Assembly (NCBI RefSeq): GCF_016522065.1 | Contig: NZ_JAEHFV010000001.1 | Location: forward strand, 558,001-622,000 | DNA length: 64,000 nucleotides | Reading direction: 5' to 3' | From: Flavobacterium agrisoli | GTDB lineage: Bacteria > Bacteroidota > Bacteroidia > Flavobacteriales > Flavobacteriaceae | Shown: piece by piece, positions 38,491 through 48,189 of the stretch | Layout: the number at the start of each line of letters is the position of its first letter | Position numbering within the stretch: position 1 is the stretch's first letter | Notes under the pieces: model-generated | Databases searched by the model: none | What the model saw: only the letters and a program-made list of their open reading frames with translations | What the model was told of the DNA's origin: nothing | Translations under genes and position numbers: made by a program

Positions 38491-38510
38491 TAAGTTCGAA
38501 TGATTACTAG
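38491..38510 (+). repeat. Attachment-like repeat core, copy C
   Basis: TAAGTTCGAATGATTACTAG shares TAAGTTCGAA and ATTACTAG with copy B (20853-20872), two mismatches in 20 bases. Unlike copies A, B and D, the GGTGC element is not present upstream; that position is occupied by the integrase remnant. This fits a deletion ending at the att core. Confidence 0.45.
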
Positions 38511-38668
38511 TTTATTTTTGATTATTCTTGTTATCAATAACTTGGAGTCCCCTTGCCATTGCCACAATAATTATCATGCCAATTCTATGACGTTTTTACT
38601 TCTAGTAATATTTTTATCCAAGAGATGACAGTAATTGGACTTCAAAATAGTAATATAAAGAAAGAAAA

Positions 38669-39070
38669 CTAACCCGAAATTGCTAATAGAGCAATCACAA
38701 AAGCAATTACTGACACTAAGATTCCTACCATAAAAATATTGTAGACGATTCGCAGTAATTGGTATTTTTTATTTAAAACGACTCCCAAATAATACAAATC
38801 CTTAATCAAAAAATTGTAGATATATTCCTGATCTTTCATAATTTCGTTCATTGCCCATTCGTAGTCTATTAATGGCATTTTACAAAAATTTCTAAAGAAA
38901 AGGGGATTGACTTTCTTATCCTCAATATCTTTTTTTGTAAAAACTCCTTTGGTCACTTTGGGACGTGTAGAAAGAATGGCAAAAACTATTGTAATTACAC
39001 TAGATGTCAACATGATAAACGTAGGTACAATTAAATGTCCATTTTTTGGACCATCTAATTTTTGGAATTG
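38669..39070 (-). pseudogene. C-terminal fragment of a Pycsar-type membrane effector
   Basis: The frame open from 39070 reads LDGPKNGHLIVPTFIML, then VITIVFAILSTRPKVTKGVF, PLFFRNFCKMPLIDYEWAM, FLIKDLYYLGVVLNKKYQLLR and a final membrane segment. This matches the two-helix PycTM domain (DUF5706) of Pycsar effectors, whose activation by a cyclic pyrimidine nucleotide damages the inner membrane. Intact Flavobacterium relatives have an N-terminal HD domain, which is absent here; upstream is a stop (TAG 39071-39073) and unrelated sequence. An internal ATG (39013) could still give a 114-residue membrane protein. No cyclase gene is nearby. Confidence 0.68.
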
Positions 39071-39297
39071 CTACATTTACTGGGACATAAATTTTAAGTG
39101 TGTTTAAATAAAAATCAATATCTAATCTAAAAACTGTTTTGGTTCAATGAAAATTTATAGCCATCGATTAAACCTATATTATAATTATATCCTAATAAAT
39201 ATAATTTAGAATTTTAACAATATTGCATCAAGTTTTTTTTGCATTTTTCTTTGCAAAAGCAATTCAAATAGTACTTTATAAATGATTGATTTCATTT

Positions 39298-39702
39298 TTA
39301 GCTGATGCAACAATGTACTATTACCATTCCAGATTCCAAAGCATCAAAAGAATAATGACAGCGGATTGCTTCCAGACCTTTGATTCGCTTAGAACTAAAA
39401 TCATCAATATGAATTGAAAATAAAACATTTGGCATAAGATCGTACAATTGATATAACGCTGTTGATCCATCGTGGAAATATATCAACTCTTCACTTCCTA
39501 GCATTGAATTAGTATTTACTAAAATTTCCGTTTTATTTTGAGCAAGGTATCCAAACTCCTGTAGTATACCCAATGGATTTAGTGAGAAAAAATAATCAAA
39601 AACTTCTGTAAGGGACTTTGAAATAGTAGTCGTTGAATGAACCTCTTTAAGCATAATAATAAAGTTTAAAAAATAATTTAATTTATGTAAGAATATCTTC
39701 AT
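39298..39702 (-). CDS. Hypothetical protein, possibly SRPBCC-like
   Basis: A 134-residue protein, or 118 if it begins at the second Met (39654), which I find equally likely. From there, EVHSTTTISKSLTEVFDYFFSL looks like the first strand and helix of a START/SRPBCC-type fold, with later strands (TEILVNTNSML, KGLEAIRCHYSFDALESGMVIVHCCIS). The match is only in pattern. It is isolated between the Pycsar remnant and the terminator of the M16 gene. Function unknown. Confidence 0.5.
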   Translation of the reverse strand: MKIFLHKLNYFLNFIIMLKEVHSTTTISKSLTEVFDYFFSLNPLGILQEFGYLAQNKTEILVNTNSMLGSEELIYFHDGSTALYQLYDLMPNVLFSIHIDDFSSKRIKGLEAIRCHYSFDALESGMVIVHCCIS

Positions 39703-39754
39703 TACTGATTATCTCAAAAAATAATCTAAAAGCACTTCCGTTTAATAAAAAAGT

Positions 39755-39780
39755 AAAGAGCTGTCGGCAAACAGCTCTTT
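39755..39780 (-). terminator. Terminator of the M16 peptidase operon
   Basis: A perfect 10-bp stem, AAAGAGCTGT (39755-39764) and ACAGCTCTTT (39771-39780), with a 6-base loop. Read on the minus strand it is followed by ACTTTTTT and lies 71 bases after the stop of the M16 gene, closing the long minus-strand locus. Confidence 0.75.
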
Positions 39781-39850
39781 AAATGTCTTTCAAAAAATAA
39801 GTAACAAATTATATAATCTAAAATAAAAACACGAAAGACGACTATTAAAA

Positions 39851-42643
39851 TTACTTTACTGGATTGCCGTCCTTGTCTAGAGAACCTGATTTAATAATAA
39901 TCATTTTGTCTGCTTGAACATATTTTTTGATAGCGTCATTAACATCCTTCAAGGTCACTTTTTCAATGTCTTTTGGATATTGCTCCACGTACTCAGGATC
40001 CAAACCTCTCTCGATAAAGCTCAGAATAGTTGAGCTTAACCCTGTAGTTGTAGACAGACCTACTTTAAAACTTCCAATTAAATTTGTTTTTTTGTTTTCC
40101 AACTCCTCTGAAGTAATACCGTCTTTTATCCATTTATCAACCTGTACCATGGTAGCGTCCAGACCTTTTTGAAATAAACTTGGATTAAACGATGCGTTTA
40201 TGTACCAGTAACCTCCTGTCACAGCATTACCACCTGTTCCCGATGTAATGTTATAAGTTAGTCCATCATTATCTCGTACCGTTTGCATCAGACGTCCAGC
40301 AAAGCCACCTCCCAATGTATAAGTAGCAATATGAAATGGTATGAAATCAGCATCTGCTCTTTTTAAACCTGTGTACTGCCCTATAAATAATTCAGCACTT
40401 GGTTTCTCTGCAATTGATACTACTTCCGTTTTTGCTTCTGCTTTTACTGTTTCATCAAAATTTAAAATTTCATTTACACCACCCTTCCAGTTTTTAAAAG
40501 ATTTTTTTAAAGAAACATTAAAATTTGTATTGTCTGTATCACCAGCAATTACCAAATGCATTGATGCAGGTCCAAAATACTTTTTATGAAATGCTTTTAA
40601 ATCTTCCAAAGTGGCATTTTGAATATTAGCCAAATCTTCTTCAATTGTTAAATCATAATTTGGATTTTCTTTCGAATATATATTTCGAGTCAAAGCAATA
40701 CTACCTCTTTGTCTAGGATCATTTAAATTTTGCTGTTTGTTTCCGATAAACTGTTGTTTGATATTTTCAAATTCATTTTTATCAAACAAGGGAGAGCGAA
40801 GCGCTTCAGCTAGTAAAGTTGTAACCTGATCGACATCTTTGCTCAAACATTTAAAACCAATATTAACTTTTGAAGTTGAAGCATTTATATTAAGAGTAAC
40901 TCCCAGTTTTTGAAGCTTTTCAGAAAATTTAAATTTATCATTAAACAATGTCCCTTGAGAAAGCATTTCGGCAGTCAATGATGGTATCATGTCATTTTTA
41001 TTTTCATTTGAGAAATTACCCAATGAAATACTACCTACCACAGTGACAAAATCCTTTGCGGAAGTTTTTACATACACCACATCAATTCCCTGCACTTTTT
41101 CTCTTTTGTATACAGTCGCTTTTTTTTCAGTTACGGTACTACTTAAGCAGGTTTCAACTTTACTACCATTTTGCAATGCTACCAAATTTACAGGTATTTT
41201 ATCTTGAGAATGGCCTTCTTCGCCATGTCTATAATAAAAAGGCCCATTTTCCGGCATGAAATTATTTGCTTGCGGAGCATTTTCATTTTGACCTCCATTT
41301 TGCTTAGGTACAAAATAACCTGTTGTACTCTGATCTTCCACTAAATATTTTTGGGCAACGCGAAGTACATCAGCAGGAGTAACTTTTTTCAACTTATCAA
41401 CCCCAATTACATATTCTGTCCAGTTACCCGCAGCAATAGCCTCTGTCAATTCAGACGCGATTACACTCGAACCATCTCTGGCTAAAATTGTTTGTGCACT
41501 AATTTTAGCAACAACACGGTCTACTTCATCTTGAGTTACTCCCTCTTTCTGAATTTTTGACACAACCTCTGTTATCTTAGCATCAATATCTTCATGCTTT
41601 GATGAAACCGGAAAACCCACCCCAATAGAAAATAAACCTACTTCTTTAAAATTACTAGCTCCTGCATAGGCATAAATTGCCATACGACTGTCAACGAAAG
41701 TTTTATTTAATATTGATGACGGTCCAGAACCAATAATCTCTCCTAAAATGTTTAGTGCAGGCAAGTCTTCGTGTAATGCACCCGGTATTTTATAAGCTTT
41801 ATTAATTACACCCAATTCACCTGGTTTTTTTACGATTACTTTACGAGGCCCATACTGCTGAGGCTCTTCTGTATAAGGTTGAGGCATTACATTTGGTGAT
41901 TTCGTAATTTTTCCAAAATACTGTTCAATAAGGGCAAACACATTATCCTTTTTAAAATCACCAATAATGGTCAATGTAGCATTATCTGGCCAGTAATAGG
42001 TGTTATAGAAATTTTGCAGCACTTCAATTGGTGCTTTCTCAATATCAGATTTCCATCCAATAGTAGAGTGATGATATGGGTGAGCTATGTAAGCTGCTGA
42101 CCAGATTTCCTTATCCAAAACACTATTTGGATCATTTTCTCCACGCTCAAATTCATTACGTACAACGGTCATTTCAGCATCTTTATCTTCTTTTAGCAAT
42201 AAAGAATTACGCATTCTATCAGCTTCAATCTGAAGTGCCAAACCTATTTTATCACTTGGTAGTGTTTCAAAATAATTGGTACGATCATACCAGGTAGTAG
42301 CGTTTAACTTAGCTCCCGTATTCTGCAGAACGTCAGTAATAGTTGTTCCACTTTTTTTATTGAAAGTCGGCGTACCTTTAAACATTAAATGCTCTAAAAG
42401 GTGTGTTGATCCAGTATTTCCTAAAACTTCATTTTTAGAACCTACTCGATATACAATCTGAACCGTAACCACAGGGGAGGCATTATCTTGTAAAAGCAAT
42501 ACATTCATTCCATTAGGCTGGTACATATACTCTTCAATTCCTCCTACAACTTTAACTTTACTAAAATTAGGATTGCTTTTTTGTGCAAAAACCAATGTGC
42601 AAAAACATAGCGAACTAAGACTCCAAATTATTTTTCTTTTCAT
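39851..42643 (-). CDS. Secreted M16 zinc peptidase (two-domain, pitrilysin/insulinase)
   Basis: A 930-residue periplasmic or surface peptidase. Signal peptide residues 1-20 (MKRKIIWSLSSLCFCTLVFA). The zinc motif HxxEH is H81-L-L-E84-H85, and the third ligand Glu is in VVRNEFERGEN (E164). The N-terminal half has the active M16 domain and its partner. The second half (about 500-930) repeats the fold without a zinc site and keeps the RNIYSKENPNYDL and GGGFAGRLMQTVRDNDGLTY blocks. M16 enzymes degrade short peptides. It is the last gene of a minus-strand locus with SusCD and thiol-redox proteins, 44 bases after the aminotransferase gene, suggesting processing of an imported peptide. Confidence 0.9.
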   Translation of the reverse strand: MKRKIIWSLSSLCFCTLVFAQKSNPNFSKVKVVGGIEEYMYQPNGMNVLLLQDNASPVVTVQIVYRVGSKNEVLGNTGSTHLLEHLMFKGTPTFNKKSGTTITDVLQNTGAKLNATTWYDRTNYFETLPSDKIGLALQIEADRMRNSLLLKEDKDAEMTVVRNEFERGENDPNSVLDKEIWSAAYIAHPYHHSTIGWKSDIEKAPIEVLQNFYNTYYWPDNATLTIIGDFKKDNVFALIEQYFGKITKSPNVMPQPYTEEPQQYGPRKVIVKKPGELGVINKAYKIPGALHEDLPALNILGEIIGSGPSSILNKTFVDSRMAIYAYAGASNFKEVGLFSIGVGFPVSSKHEDIDAKITEVVSKIQKEGVTQDEVDRVVAKISAQTILARDGSSVIASELTEAIAAGNWTEYVIGVDKLKKVTPADVLRVAQKYLVEDQSTTGYFVPKQNGGQNENAPQANNFMPENGPFYYRHGEEGHSQDKIPVNLVALQNGSKVETCLSSTVTEKKATVYKREKVQGIDVVYVKTSAKDFVTVVGSISLGNFSNENKNDMIPSLTAEMLSQGTLFNDKFKFSEKLQKLGVTLNINASTSKVNIGFKCLSKDVDQVTTLLAEALRSPLFDKNEFENIKQQFIGNKQQNLNDPRQRGSIALTRNIYSKENPNYDLTIEEDLANIQNATLEDLKAFHKKYFGPASMHLVIAGDTDNTNFNVSLKKSFKNWKGGVNEILNFDETVKAEAKTEVVSIAEKPSAELFIGQYTGLKRADADFIPFHIATYTLGGGFAGRLMQTVRDNDGLTYNITSGTGGNAVTGGYWYINASFNPSLFQKGLDATMVQVDKWIKDGITSEELENKKTNLIGSFKVGLSTTTGLSSTILSFIERGLDPEYVEQYPKDIEKVTLKDVNDAIKKYVQADKMIIIKSGSLDKDGNPVK

Positions 42644-42687
42644 TTTATTTATAATTTTTTAAACTATTCTTATTATTTTTCAAATAC

Positions 42688-44214
42688 TTATACTAATTCA
42701 GTGGTAAACCAACCTTTAACTTCTTCTTCAAGACTGTCTTTATAAAAAAGACTATCAAACTCATTATTGCAAGGGTTATAGACATAGTCTTTCTGCCACT
42801 CAAGGTAGTTCTCAATGATACTTTTCAAGGCGTTACAGATATAAAGTAGCTCAGAATTTGCCATAGTAGGATGTAGCGATAACCGTACCCAACCAGGTTT
42901 ATTACTTAAATCTTGTTGCAAAATACCTTTTGTTATTACCTCGGATTCTTTTTTATCAATTTTAAAGAGGCTGTGCGCATAGGTACTTGCACACGACCAC
43001 CCGCCACGGACTTGAATCCCAAATCGGTCATTAAGCAGTCTGACAGCCAAATTGTAATGAATATCTTCTATTGTGAAGGAAACACAGCCAATTCGTTCAC
43101 TATTTAAGTCTCCTAACAATTTAATTTGGGGTAACTTTTTGAATTCTGAATAACATAGTTGAAGAAGCTCTGTCTCACGCTTTTTCATTTTTTCAATTCC
43201 CATTTGTATTTTCAATTCCAAGCACAAGGCAGTACGCATAACTTGAAGAAATCCGGGAGTTCCACCATCTTCTTTTACTTCGATTGAATCGCTGTAGCAA
43301 AATCCCCCCCATGGTGTAGTATATTTTACATTACCTCCTCCTGGATTATCGGGACTTGTCGCATTATACAATTTTTCATTAAAAACCAGAATACCACAAG
43401 TACCAGGACCTCCAAGAAATTTATGCGGAGAAAAGAAAATAGCATCTAATTTTTCTTGTGGATCATTCGGATGCATGTTTAGTGCAACATACGGTGCTGA
43501 TGCTGCAAAATCAACAAAACACAATCCCCCATTACGGTGCATTATTTTTGACAGTTCATGGTACGGCGTAATAATACCCGTTACATTGGAACATGCTGTA
43601 AAAGAGCCTATTTTTATTTTTCTTGAAGCGTATTTTTTAACTTCTAATTCTACTAACTCGAGATCAATAAGGTTACCCTTCCCTGCAGGTAAAATAACAA
43701 CATCCGCATCTATTTCGTACCAAGGAACTTGATTGGAATGATGCTCCATATGAGTTATAAAAACCACTGGACGTTCATTAATAAAACTGTTGCTATTTGC
43801 TTTTTCTATTTGTTCCACAAATTTCAGCCCCATTATTCGCAACAATTTAGATAGAGCTCCAGTCATACCAGTTCCTGTGGTAACTAAAACATCTTTGTCA
43901 GAAGCATTTACATGTTTTTTGATAAGTTCCCTAGCCAATTGATACCCATACGTCGAGGCTTTACCTGACTCACTAGAAAATGAATGGGTATTGGCAATCA
44001 TAGGTCCTATTTCACTACACATGATCGCTTCAATGGGACGATATAAACGTCCACTTGCAATCCAGTCAGCATACACCATCTTTTGATTACCATATGCAGA
44101 ATGAAATATATGATTGTATCCTATCGTATTTTCTCTGAATTTGGAAAAATATACTTCAAGCTCTGACTGTCCGTCACCAGCCATTTGTCTTTCAGATTTA
44201 GCATTATCTTTCAT
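42688..44214 (-). CDS. Class V aminotransferase, cysteine desulfurase-like
   Basis: A 508-residue PLP enzyme of fold type I. VTTGTGMTGALSKLL holds the phosphate loop, THMEHHSNQVPW (154-165) the ring-stacking His, CFVDFAASAPY (D235) the pyridine contact, and FFSPHKFLGGPG the Schiff-base Lys (K265). Late in the chain, QVRGGWSCAS resembles the active-site Cys loop of SufS/CsdA-type desulfurases, so release of sulfur from cysteine or a related thiol is plausible. There is no signal peptide. It sits between an M16 peptidase and DsbD genes. A role in breaking down imported sulfur compounds is inferred. Confidence 0.82.
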   Translation of the reverse strand: MKDNAKSERQMAGDGQSELEVYFSKFRENTIGYNHIFHSAYGNQKMVYADWIASGRLYRPIEAIMCSEIGPMIANTHSFSSESGKASTYGYQLARELIKKHVNASDKDVLVTTGTGMTGALSKLLRIMGLKFVEQIEKANSNSFINERPVVFITHMEHHSNQVPWYEIDADVVILPAGKGNLIDLELVELEVKKYASRKIKIGSFTACSNVTGIITPYHELSKIMHRNGGLCFVDFAASAPYVALNMHPNDPQEKLDAIFFSPHKFLGGPGTCGILVFNEKLYNATSPDNPGGGNVKYTTPWGGFCYSDSIEVKEDGGTPGFLQVMRTALCLELKIQMGIEKMKKRETELLQLCYSEFKKLPQIKLLGDLNSERIGCVSFTIEDIHYNLAVRLLNDRFGIQVRGGWSCASTYAHSLFKIDKKESEVITKGILQQDLSNKPGWVRLSLHPTMANSELLYICNALKSIIENYLEWQKDYVYNPCNNEFDSLFYKDSLEEEVKGWFTTELV

Positions 44215-44313
44215 TACAAAACTTTTAATAATTTATTTTAGAAGAAGACGAATTACTTTGGATATATTTATCCAAAGCAATTCATTTCCAAGAATTAATA
44301 ACCTTTATATATG

Positions 44314-46350
44314 TTACTTTTTAAATTGTGACACACCTTTTTTGAGCCAACTCTGAAATTCTTCAATATTTGGTGTGTAAGCTACCGGCTCTGTTAAATT
44401 TTCCCCAGAATGATCCATAAGTACGTAAAAGGGTTGTGAATTTGCTTTGTATTTTATAGTCTGAAGTTCACTCCATTTTTGTCCAATATACTTTAACTGT
44501 TTACCTGGTCGTAATTTAGACTCTACAACCTCACTAGATGCTAAATCCCTTTTATCATCCACATATAATGAAATTAACACCACATCATTTTTCAACATAG
44601 ACAATATTTTTGGATCAGGCCATACATTCTGCTCCATTTTTCTACAGTTTACACAAGCCCATCCTGTGAAATCTAACATAACTGGCTTACCTACTTTTTT
44701 TGCATAAGCCAAGCCTTTATCATAGTCGTCAAAAGCTACTATATCATGCGGCGCTAAAAGATGAGCTCCTTCTGGTACATCTGTATGAGCTGACGCTGGC
44801 GATCCACCCTTTGAAGAACCAACACCGTATGGAGATTCACTGTAATCTTGGGGTGGTGGAAAAGCACTGATTAAATTTAGTGGTGCTCCCCATAAGCCTG
44901 GAATCATATATATAGTAAAAGATAAAACAACAAGGCCAAGACTAAGTCTTCCTACTGAAATATGATTCAAAGGCGAATCATGTGGTAAAGTTATTTTTCC
45001 AAAAAGATATAAAGCTAGTGTACCAAATACAGCTATCCAAATCGCTAAAAAAACTTCACGCTCTAGTAAATGTGTCTGCATAACCAAATCCGCCTGTGAT
45101 AGGAATTTAAAAGCTAGTGCCAGTTCTAGAAAACCCAAAACAACTTTTACTGTATTTAACCAGCCTCCTGATTTAGGTAGTGAATTTAGCCAGCCTGGAA
45201 AAGCAGCAAATAATGCAAATGGTAATGCAATCGCTAACGAGAAACCAAACATACCAATAATAGGTGCAATACCACCTTTTGAAGCTGCCTGAACCAAAAG
45301 TGTTCCGACAATAGGACCAGTACATGAAAAAGATACAATTGCAAGAGCCAAAGCCATAAAGAAAATACCAACTAGTCCTCCCCTGTCAGCCTGAGAATCT
45401 ACTTTATTGGACCATGAGTTTGGCAACATAATTTCAAAAGCTCCTAAAAATGAAACAGCAAAAATAACCAGCAATAAAAAGAAAATAATATTAAACCATA
45501 CATTAGTAGCAAGAGCATTTAAGGCATCTGCTCCGAAAATGCCCGTTACCGCAGTTCCTAGAAGCACATAAATAACTATAATACATACACCGTAAATAAT
45601 AGCATTTTTAATTCCAACGGCTTTATTCTGGCTTTGCTTTGTAAAAAAACTTACAGTCATAGGAATCATTGGAAAAACACAAGGCGTTAAAAGTGCTGCA
45701 AAACCAGACAGAAAAGCAATAAAGAAAATACCCAATAATCCGTTTTCCTTCTTATTTTCAGCCTTCACATCATTTGAAACTATTGGTTTTATAGTATTAT
45801 TTTCATGTTGTTCTATTGATGCTGTGTCCTTTTCTTTAATTATTGAATCAGATATTACGGTGGTTTGTTGCGTTGAAGTTATTGGCTGAGCTATTATTTT
45901 TGCTTTTTCTAAGTTAAAAATCAAGTCAACTTCCGTCGGAGGCATACATCTTGAATCATCACAAACCATAAACTCAACCACCGCTTTAACCGAAGATATC
46001 TTTGATGATACTAGTATCCTCTGTTCAAAAACTGTAGAATTTTCAAAATATTTTATCTTCATCCTAAAAATAGGATCCTCTATGATATGCCCCTCTTTTT
46101 CAGCCGTTGTTCCATTTAATTTAAAAGATCCCTTAACAACATCATATTTAAATGTTGTGGGAATTGGACCATTTTCCGGAACATTTTGCGAATATAGGTG
46201 CCATCCTTGTTGAATCGAAGCTGTTGAAACAAGTTTGTATTCTTTATCCGAAAGTTTTTCAACAGTCGTATTCCATTTTACAGGATCCAAAACTTGTCCA
46301 TGTCCTAAAAAAGATAATAGTAGTACTATTAGTAGTATCGTTTTTCTCAT
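44314..46350 (-). CDS. dsbD: Thiol:disulfide interchange protein DsbD
   Basis: A protein of about 678 residues with all three DsbD parts. After a signal peptide (MRKTILLIVLLLSFLGHG) comes the nDsbD-type domain with the CDDSRCMPP pair. Eight membrane helices follow, starting GIFFIAFLSGFAALLTPCVFPMIPMTVSFF and including SFSCTGPIVG, whose Cys pair forms the membrane relay. The C-terminal thioredoxin domain has FTGWACVNCRKME. DsbD passes electrons from cytoplasmic thioredoxin to periplasmic thiol proteins. ATG 46350 is chosen because it opens directly on the signal; a start ten codons earlier adds an unlikely leader. The TlpA-like proteins upstream are natural partners. Confidence 0.9.
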   Translation of the reverse strand: MRKTILLIVLLLSFLGHGQVLDPVKWNTTVEKLSDKEYKLVSTASIQQGWHLYSQNVPENGPIPTTFKYDVVKGSFKLNGTTAEKEGHIIEDPIFRMKIKYFENSTVFEQRILVSSKISSVKAVVEFMVCDDSRCMPPTEVDLIFNLEKAKIIAQPITSTQQTTVISDSIIKEKDTASIEQHENNTIKPIVSNDVKAENKKENGLLGIFFIAFLSGFAALLTPCVFPMIPMTVSFFTKQSQNKAVGIKNAIIYGVCIIVIYVLLGTAVTGIFGADALNALATNVWFNIIFFLLLVIFAVSFLGAFEIMLPNSWSNKVDSQADRGGLVGIFFMALALAIVSFSCTGPIVGTLLVQAASKGGIAPIIGMFGFSLAIALPFALFAAFPGWLNSLPKSGGWLNTVKVVLGFLELALAFKFLSQADLVMQTHLLEREVFLAIWIAVFGTLALYLFGKITLPHDSPLNHISVGRLSLGLVVLSFTIYMIPGLWGAPLNLISAFPPPQDYSESPYGVGSSKGGSPASAHTDVPEGAHLLAPHDIVAFDDYDKGLAYAKKVGKPVMLDFTGWACVNCRKMEQNVWPDPKILSMLKNDVVLISLYVDDKRDLASSEVVESKLRPGKQLKYIGQKWSELQTIKYKANSQPFYVLMDHSGENLTEPVAYTPNIEEFQSWLKKGVSQFKK

Positions 46351-46380
46351 AAAAGTGTAAGTTGTTTCTAGTTTTTTCAA

Positions 46381-46782
46381 AAAAAATATTAAGTATAAAA
46401 TTGTTATGCCTCTACAGCTCTTTCTATTGAATTTTTTAATAATTATTCTATTAAAAGAGGACTGCTAGAATAGAGTCCTCTTCTCCTTCTTCTTTAATTG
46501 TTTTCCAAGTGAGTTACTAATTCAAAATATCTTTTAAAACATGTTTTATTAAAGAAGCTTAATAGCAATAAATCATCATCATATCATATATAATCATCTA
46601 ATTTTAACCACAATAAAACTAGCAAGACTCCCATTTTTGTAAATAAATGGTAACAGATAATATCCTTAAAAAAAAGCATTATAACCCTAGTCCCTTCAAA
46701 ATACACTTAATAAAAAGCATATTTTAAGCAACTATTTATTTTCCTAATAACTAGAAAATTAAAAAAAGTAAAAAGGTTGTTT
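46381..46782. other. Intergenic region without a gene
   Basis: About 400 AT-rich bases between the TlpA-type and dsbD genes. I see no gene, no strong hairpin and no exact TAnnTTTG box on the minus strand. The length suggests a promoter for dsbD and the two genes after it, making the locus at least two transcripts, but I cannot point to it. Confidence 0.35.
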
Positions 46783-48156
46783 TTAGATTCCCAACTCAGA
46801 AAATAATTTTACAATTTTATCTTCTTCAGCTGGTCTAGCTGCATTTGCGCTAATAATGTTTCCATTTGGATCAAGTAAAATAAACCTTGGAATTGCCATT
46901 ATAGAATAATCTTTGATAAACTGAGAATCAAAATCTTTATCAGCAATTAATTGAATTCCACCTAATTTTTTATCAACAATCATTTTTTTCCACTTGTCAT
47001 GTGCGCTTGCTTTATCAACCGAGATACTGACAAAAGTTATGTTTTTCTCACGATATTTATCTTCCAATTTTTGCAAGAAAGGAAGTTCAGCCATACACGG
47101 TCCACACCAAGTTGCCCATACATCTATATAAACATATTTTCCTTTTAACTCGCTTAAAGAAGTAACTCCGCCAGCGTTATTTTCATATTTTACAAATTGG
47201 GGAGATAACTGACCTTTGTCCACAATCAATAACTTATTATATAAATCTGTTATAACTTTCTTGTCGTCTTGACTTGTTGAAGCATTCATAAATGCATTGT
47301 AATATGCCTTAAGATCCGTTGTTAAAGTAATTCCTAATTCAGCTGAAGAAAATAAAAGGCTGTTTTTTATAGTGGAATTTGAAATAGAACCTAATGCCTG
47401 CAACAATGCTACATCTTCAGGAATTGAGGTCGATTGGCTTATTTTCTCACCCTCTTTACTGTAGTGAGAGAGTATAAGTTTCTTATAATCTTCTGAAAAA
47501 TTAAAGTCTTCTGCATTTTCAAATGATAATCCATCTAAGTCGCTAAGAAATCCCTGAGAAACTTTAAAACCTGGTTTTGCGGCAAAATATTCGTGGTATT
47601 TTTCATAGTTATCTAATTTAACTAAATAACCATAATTTAGATTTCTTTTTTCTTTGGTTTTGTAACTTTCAGAAATGCCTTTAACACCGTCTAAAATTCT
47701 TTCAATACTTGTCTGAACTTCTTTTGATTTTATCTTAAATACCGCTTCGTCTTGTGTATAAAAAGCTTTTTCATCTCCAATTAACTTACCTTCAGCCTCC
47801 ATTTTTAAACCTAGGTAATTAGACGCTTCAAACCCTTTACCCGAAAATTTAAGAGTATTATTGAAGTCATTAGTATCCGCATTTATAACAATGTCACTTC
47901 CATTTTCAATGTAAATCTGAGCATAGTTCGTTCCATCAAACAGAAAATATACCCCCTCTTTAGCACGAAGTGTATCTTTAAATTTTCCCTGCGCATCTAT
48001 TTTAAGAATTTGTGAAAAGGATTGATCCTTACTTACAATTTTCCAATCGGCTTTTTTATGTGTGATCACACCTGAAATTATAGCATAATCTGGTTCCTTT
48101 TCATTCCAAGAGACAAGTGCTAAAGCCGCAACTACTAAACAAATTATTTTTTTCAT
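46783..48156 (-). CDS. DUF4369-TlpA-like thioredoxin, lipobox lost
   Basis: A 457-residue extracytoplasmic protein. The leader KKIICLVVAALALVSW looks like a lipoprotein signal, but Trp stands where the lipobox Cys is expected (LVSW, then NEKEP), a one-base change from Cys. A DUF4369-type beta domain fills residues 25-110, a helical linker follows, and the C-terminal thioredoxin domain has DVWATWCGPCMAELPFL and SIMAIPRFILLDPNG with the cis-Pro. TlpA-type proteins reduce disulfides in the periplasm and take electrons from DsbD, encoded next. Without the lipid site it may be soluble or held by the uncut helix. Confidence 0.85.
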   Translation of the reverse strand: MKKIICLVVAALALVSWNEKEPDYAIISGVITHKKADWKIVSKDQSFSQILKIDAQGKFKDTLRAKEGVYFLFDGTNYAQIYIENGSDIVINADTNDFNNTLKFSGKGFEASNYLGLKMEAEGKLIGDEKAFYTQDEAVFKIKSKEVQTSIERILDGVKGISESYKTKEKRNLNYGYLVKLDNYEKYHEYFAAKPGFKVSQGFLSDLDGLSFENAEDFNFSEDYKKLILSHYSKEGEKISQSTSIPEDVALLQALGSISNSTIKNSLLFSSAELGITLTTDLKAYYNAFMNASTSQDDKKVITDLYNKLLIVDKGQLSPQFVKYENNAGGVTSLSELKGKYVYIDVWATWCGPCMAELPFLQKLEDKYREKNITFVSISVDKASAHDKWKKMIVDKKLGGIQLIADKDFDSQFIKDYSIMAIPRFILLDPNGNIISANAARPAEEDKIVKLFSELGI

Positions 48157-48189
48157 ATTATTATTTTTTATTATTTACACTGTTACTGA

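Noticed and set aside
39755..39780. The hairpin as an operator or mobile-element end
   Set aside because: It has a T-run on the minus strand and lies just after a gene stop, so a terminator explains it better.
42688..44214. The class V enzyme as kynureninase or a biosynthetic aminotransferase
   Set aside because: No tryptophan or amino-acid biosynthesis gene is nearby, and the late RGGWSCAS loop resembles the desulfurase active-site loop. The exact reaction remains open.
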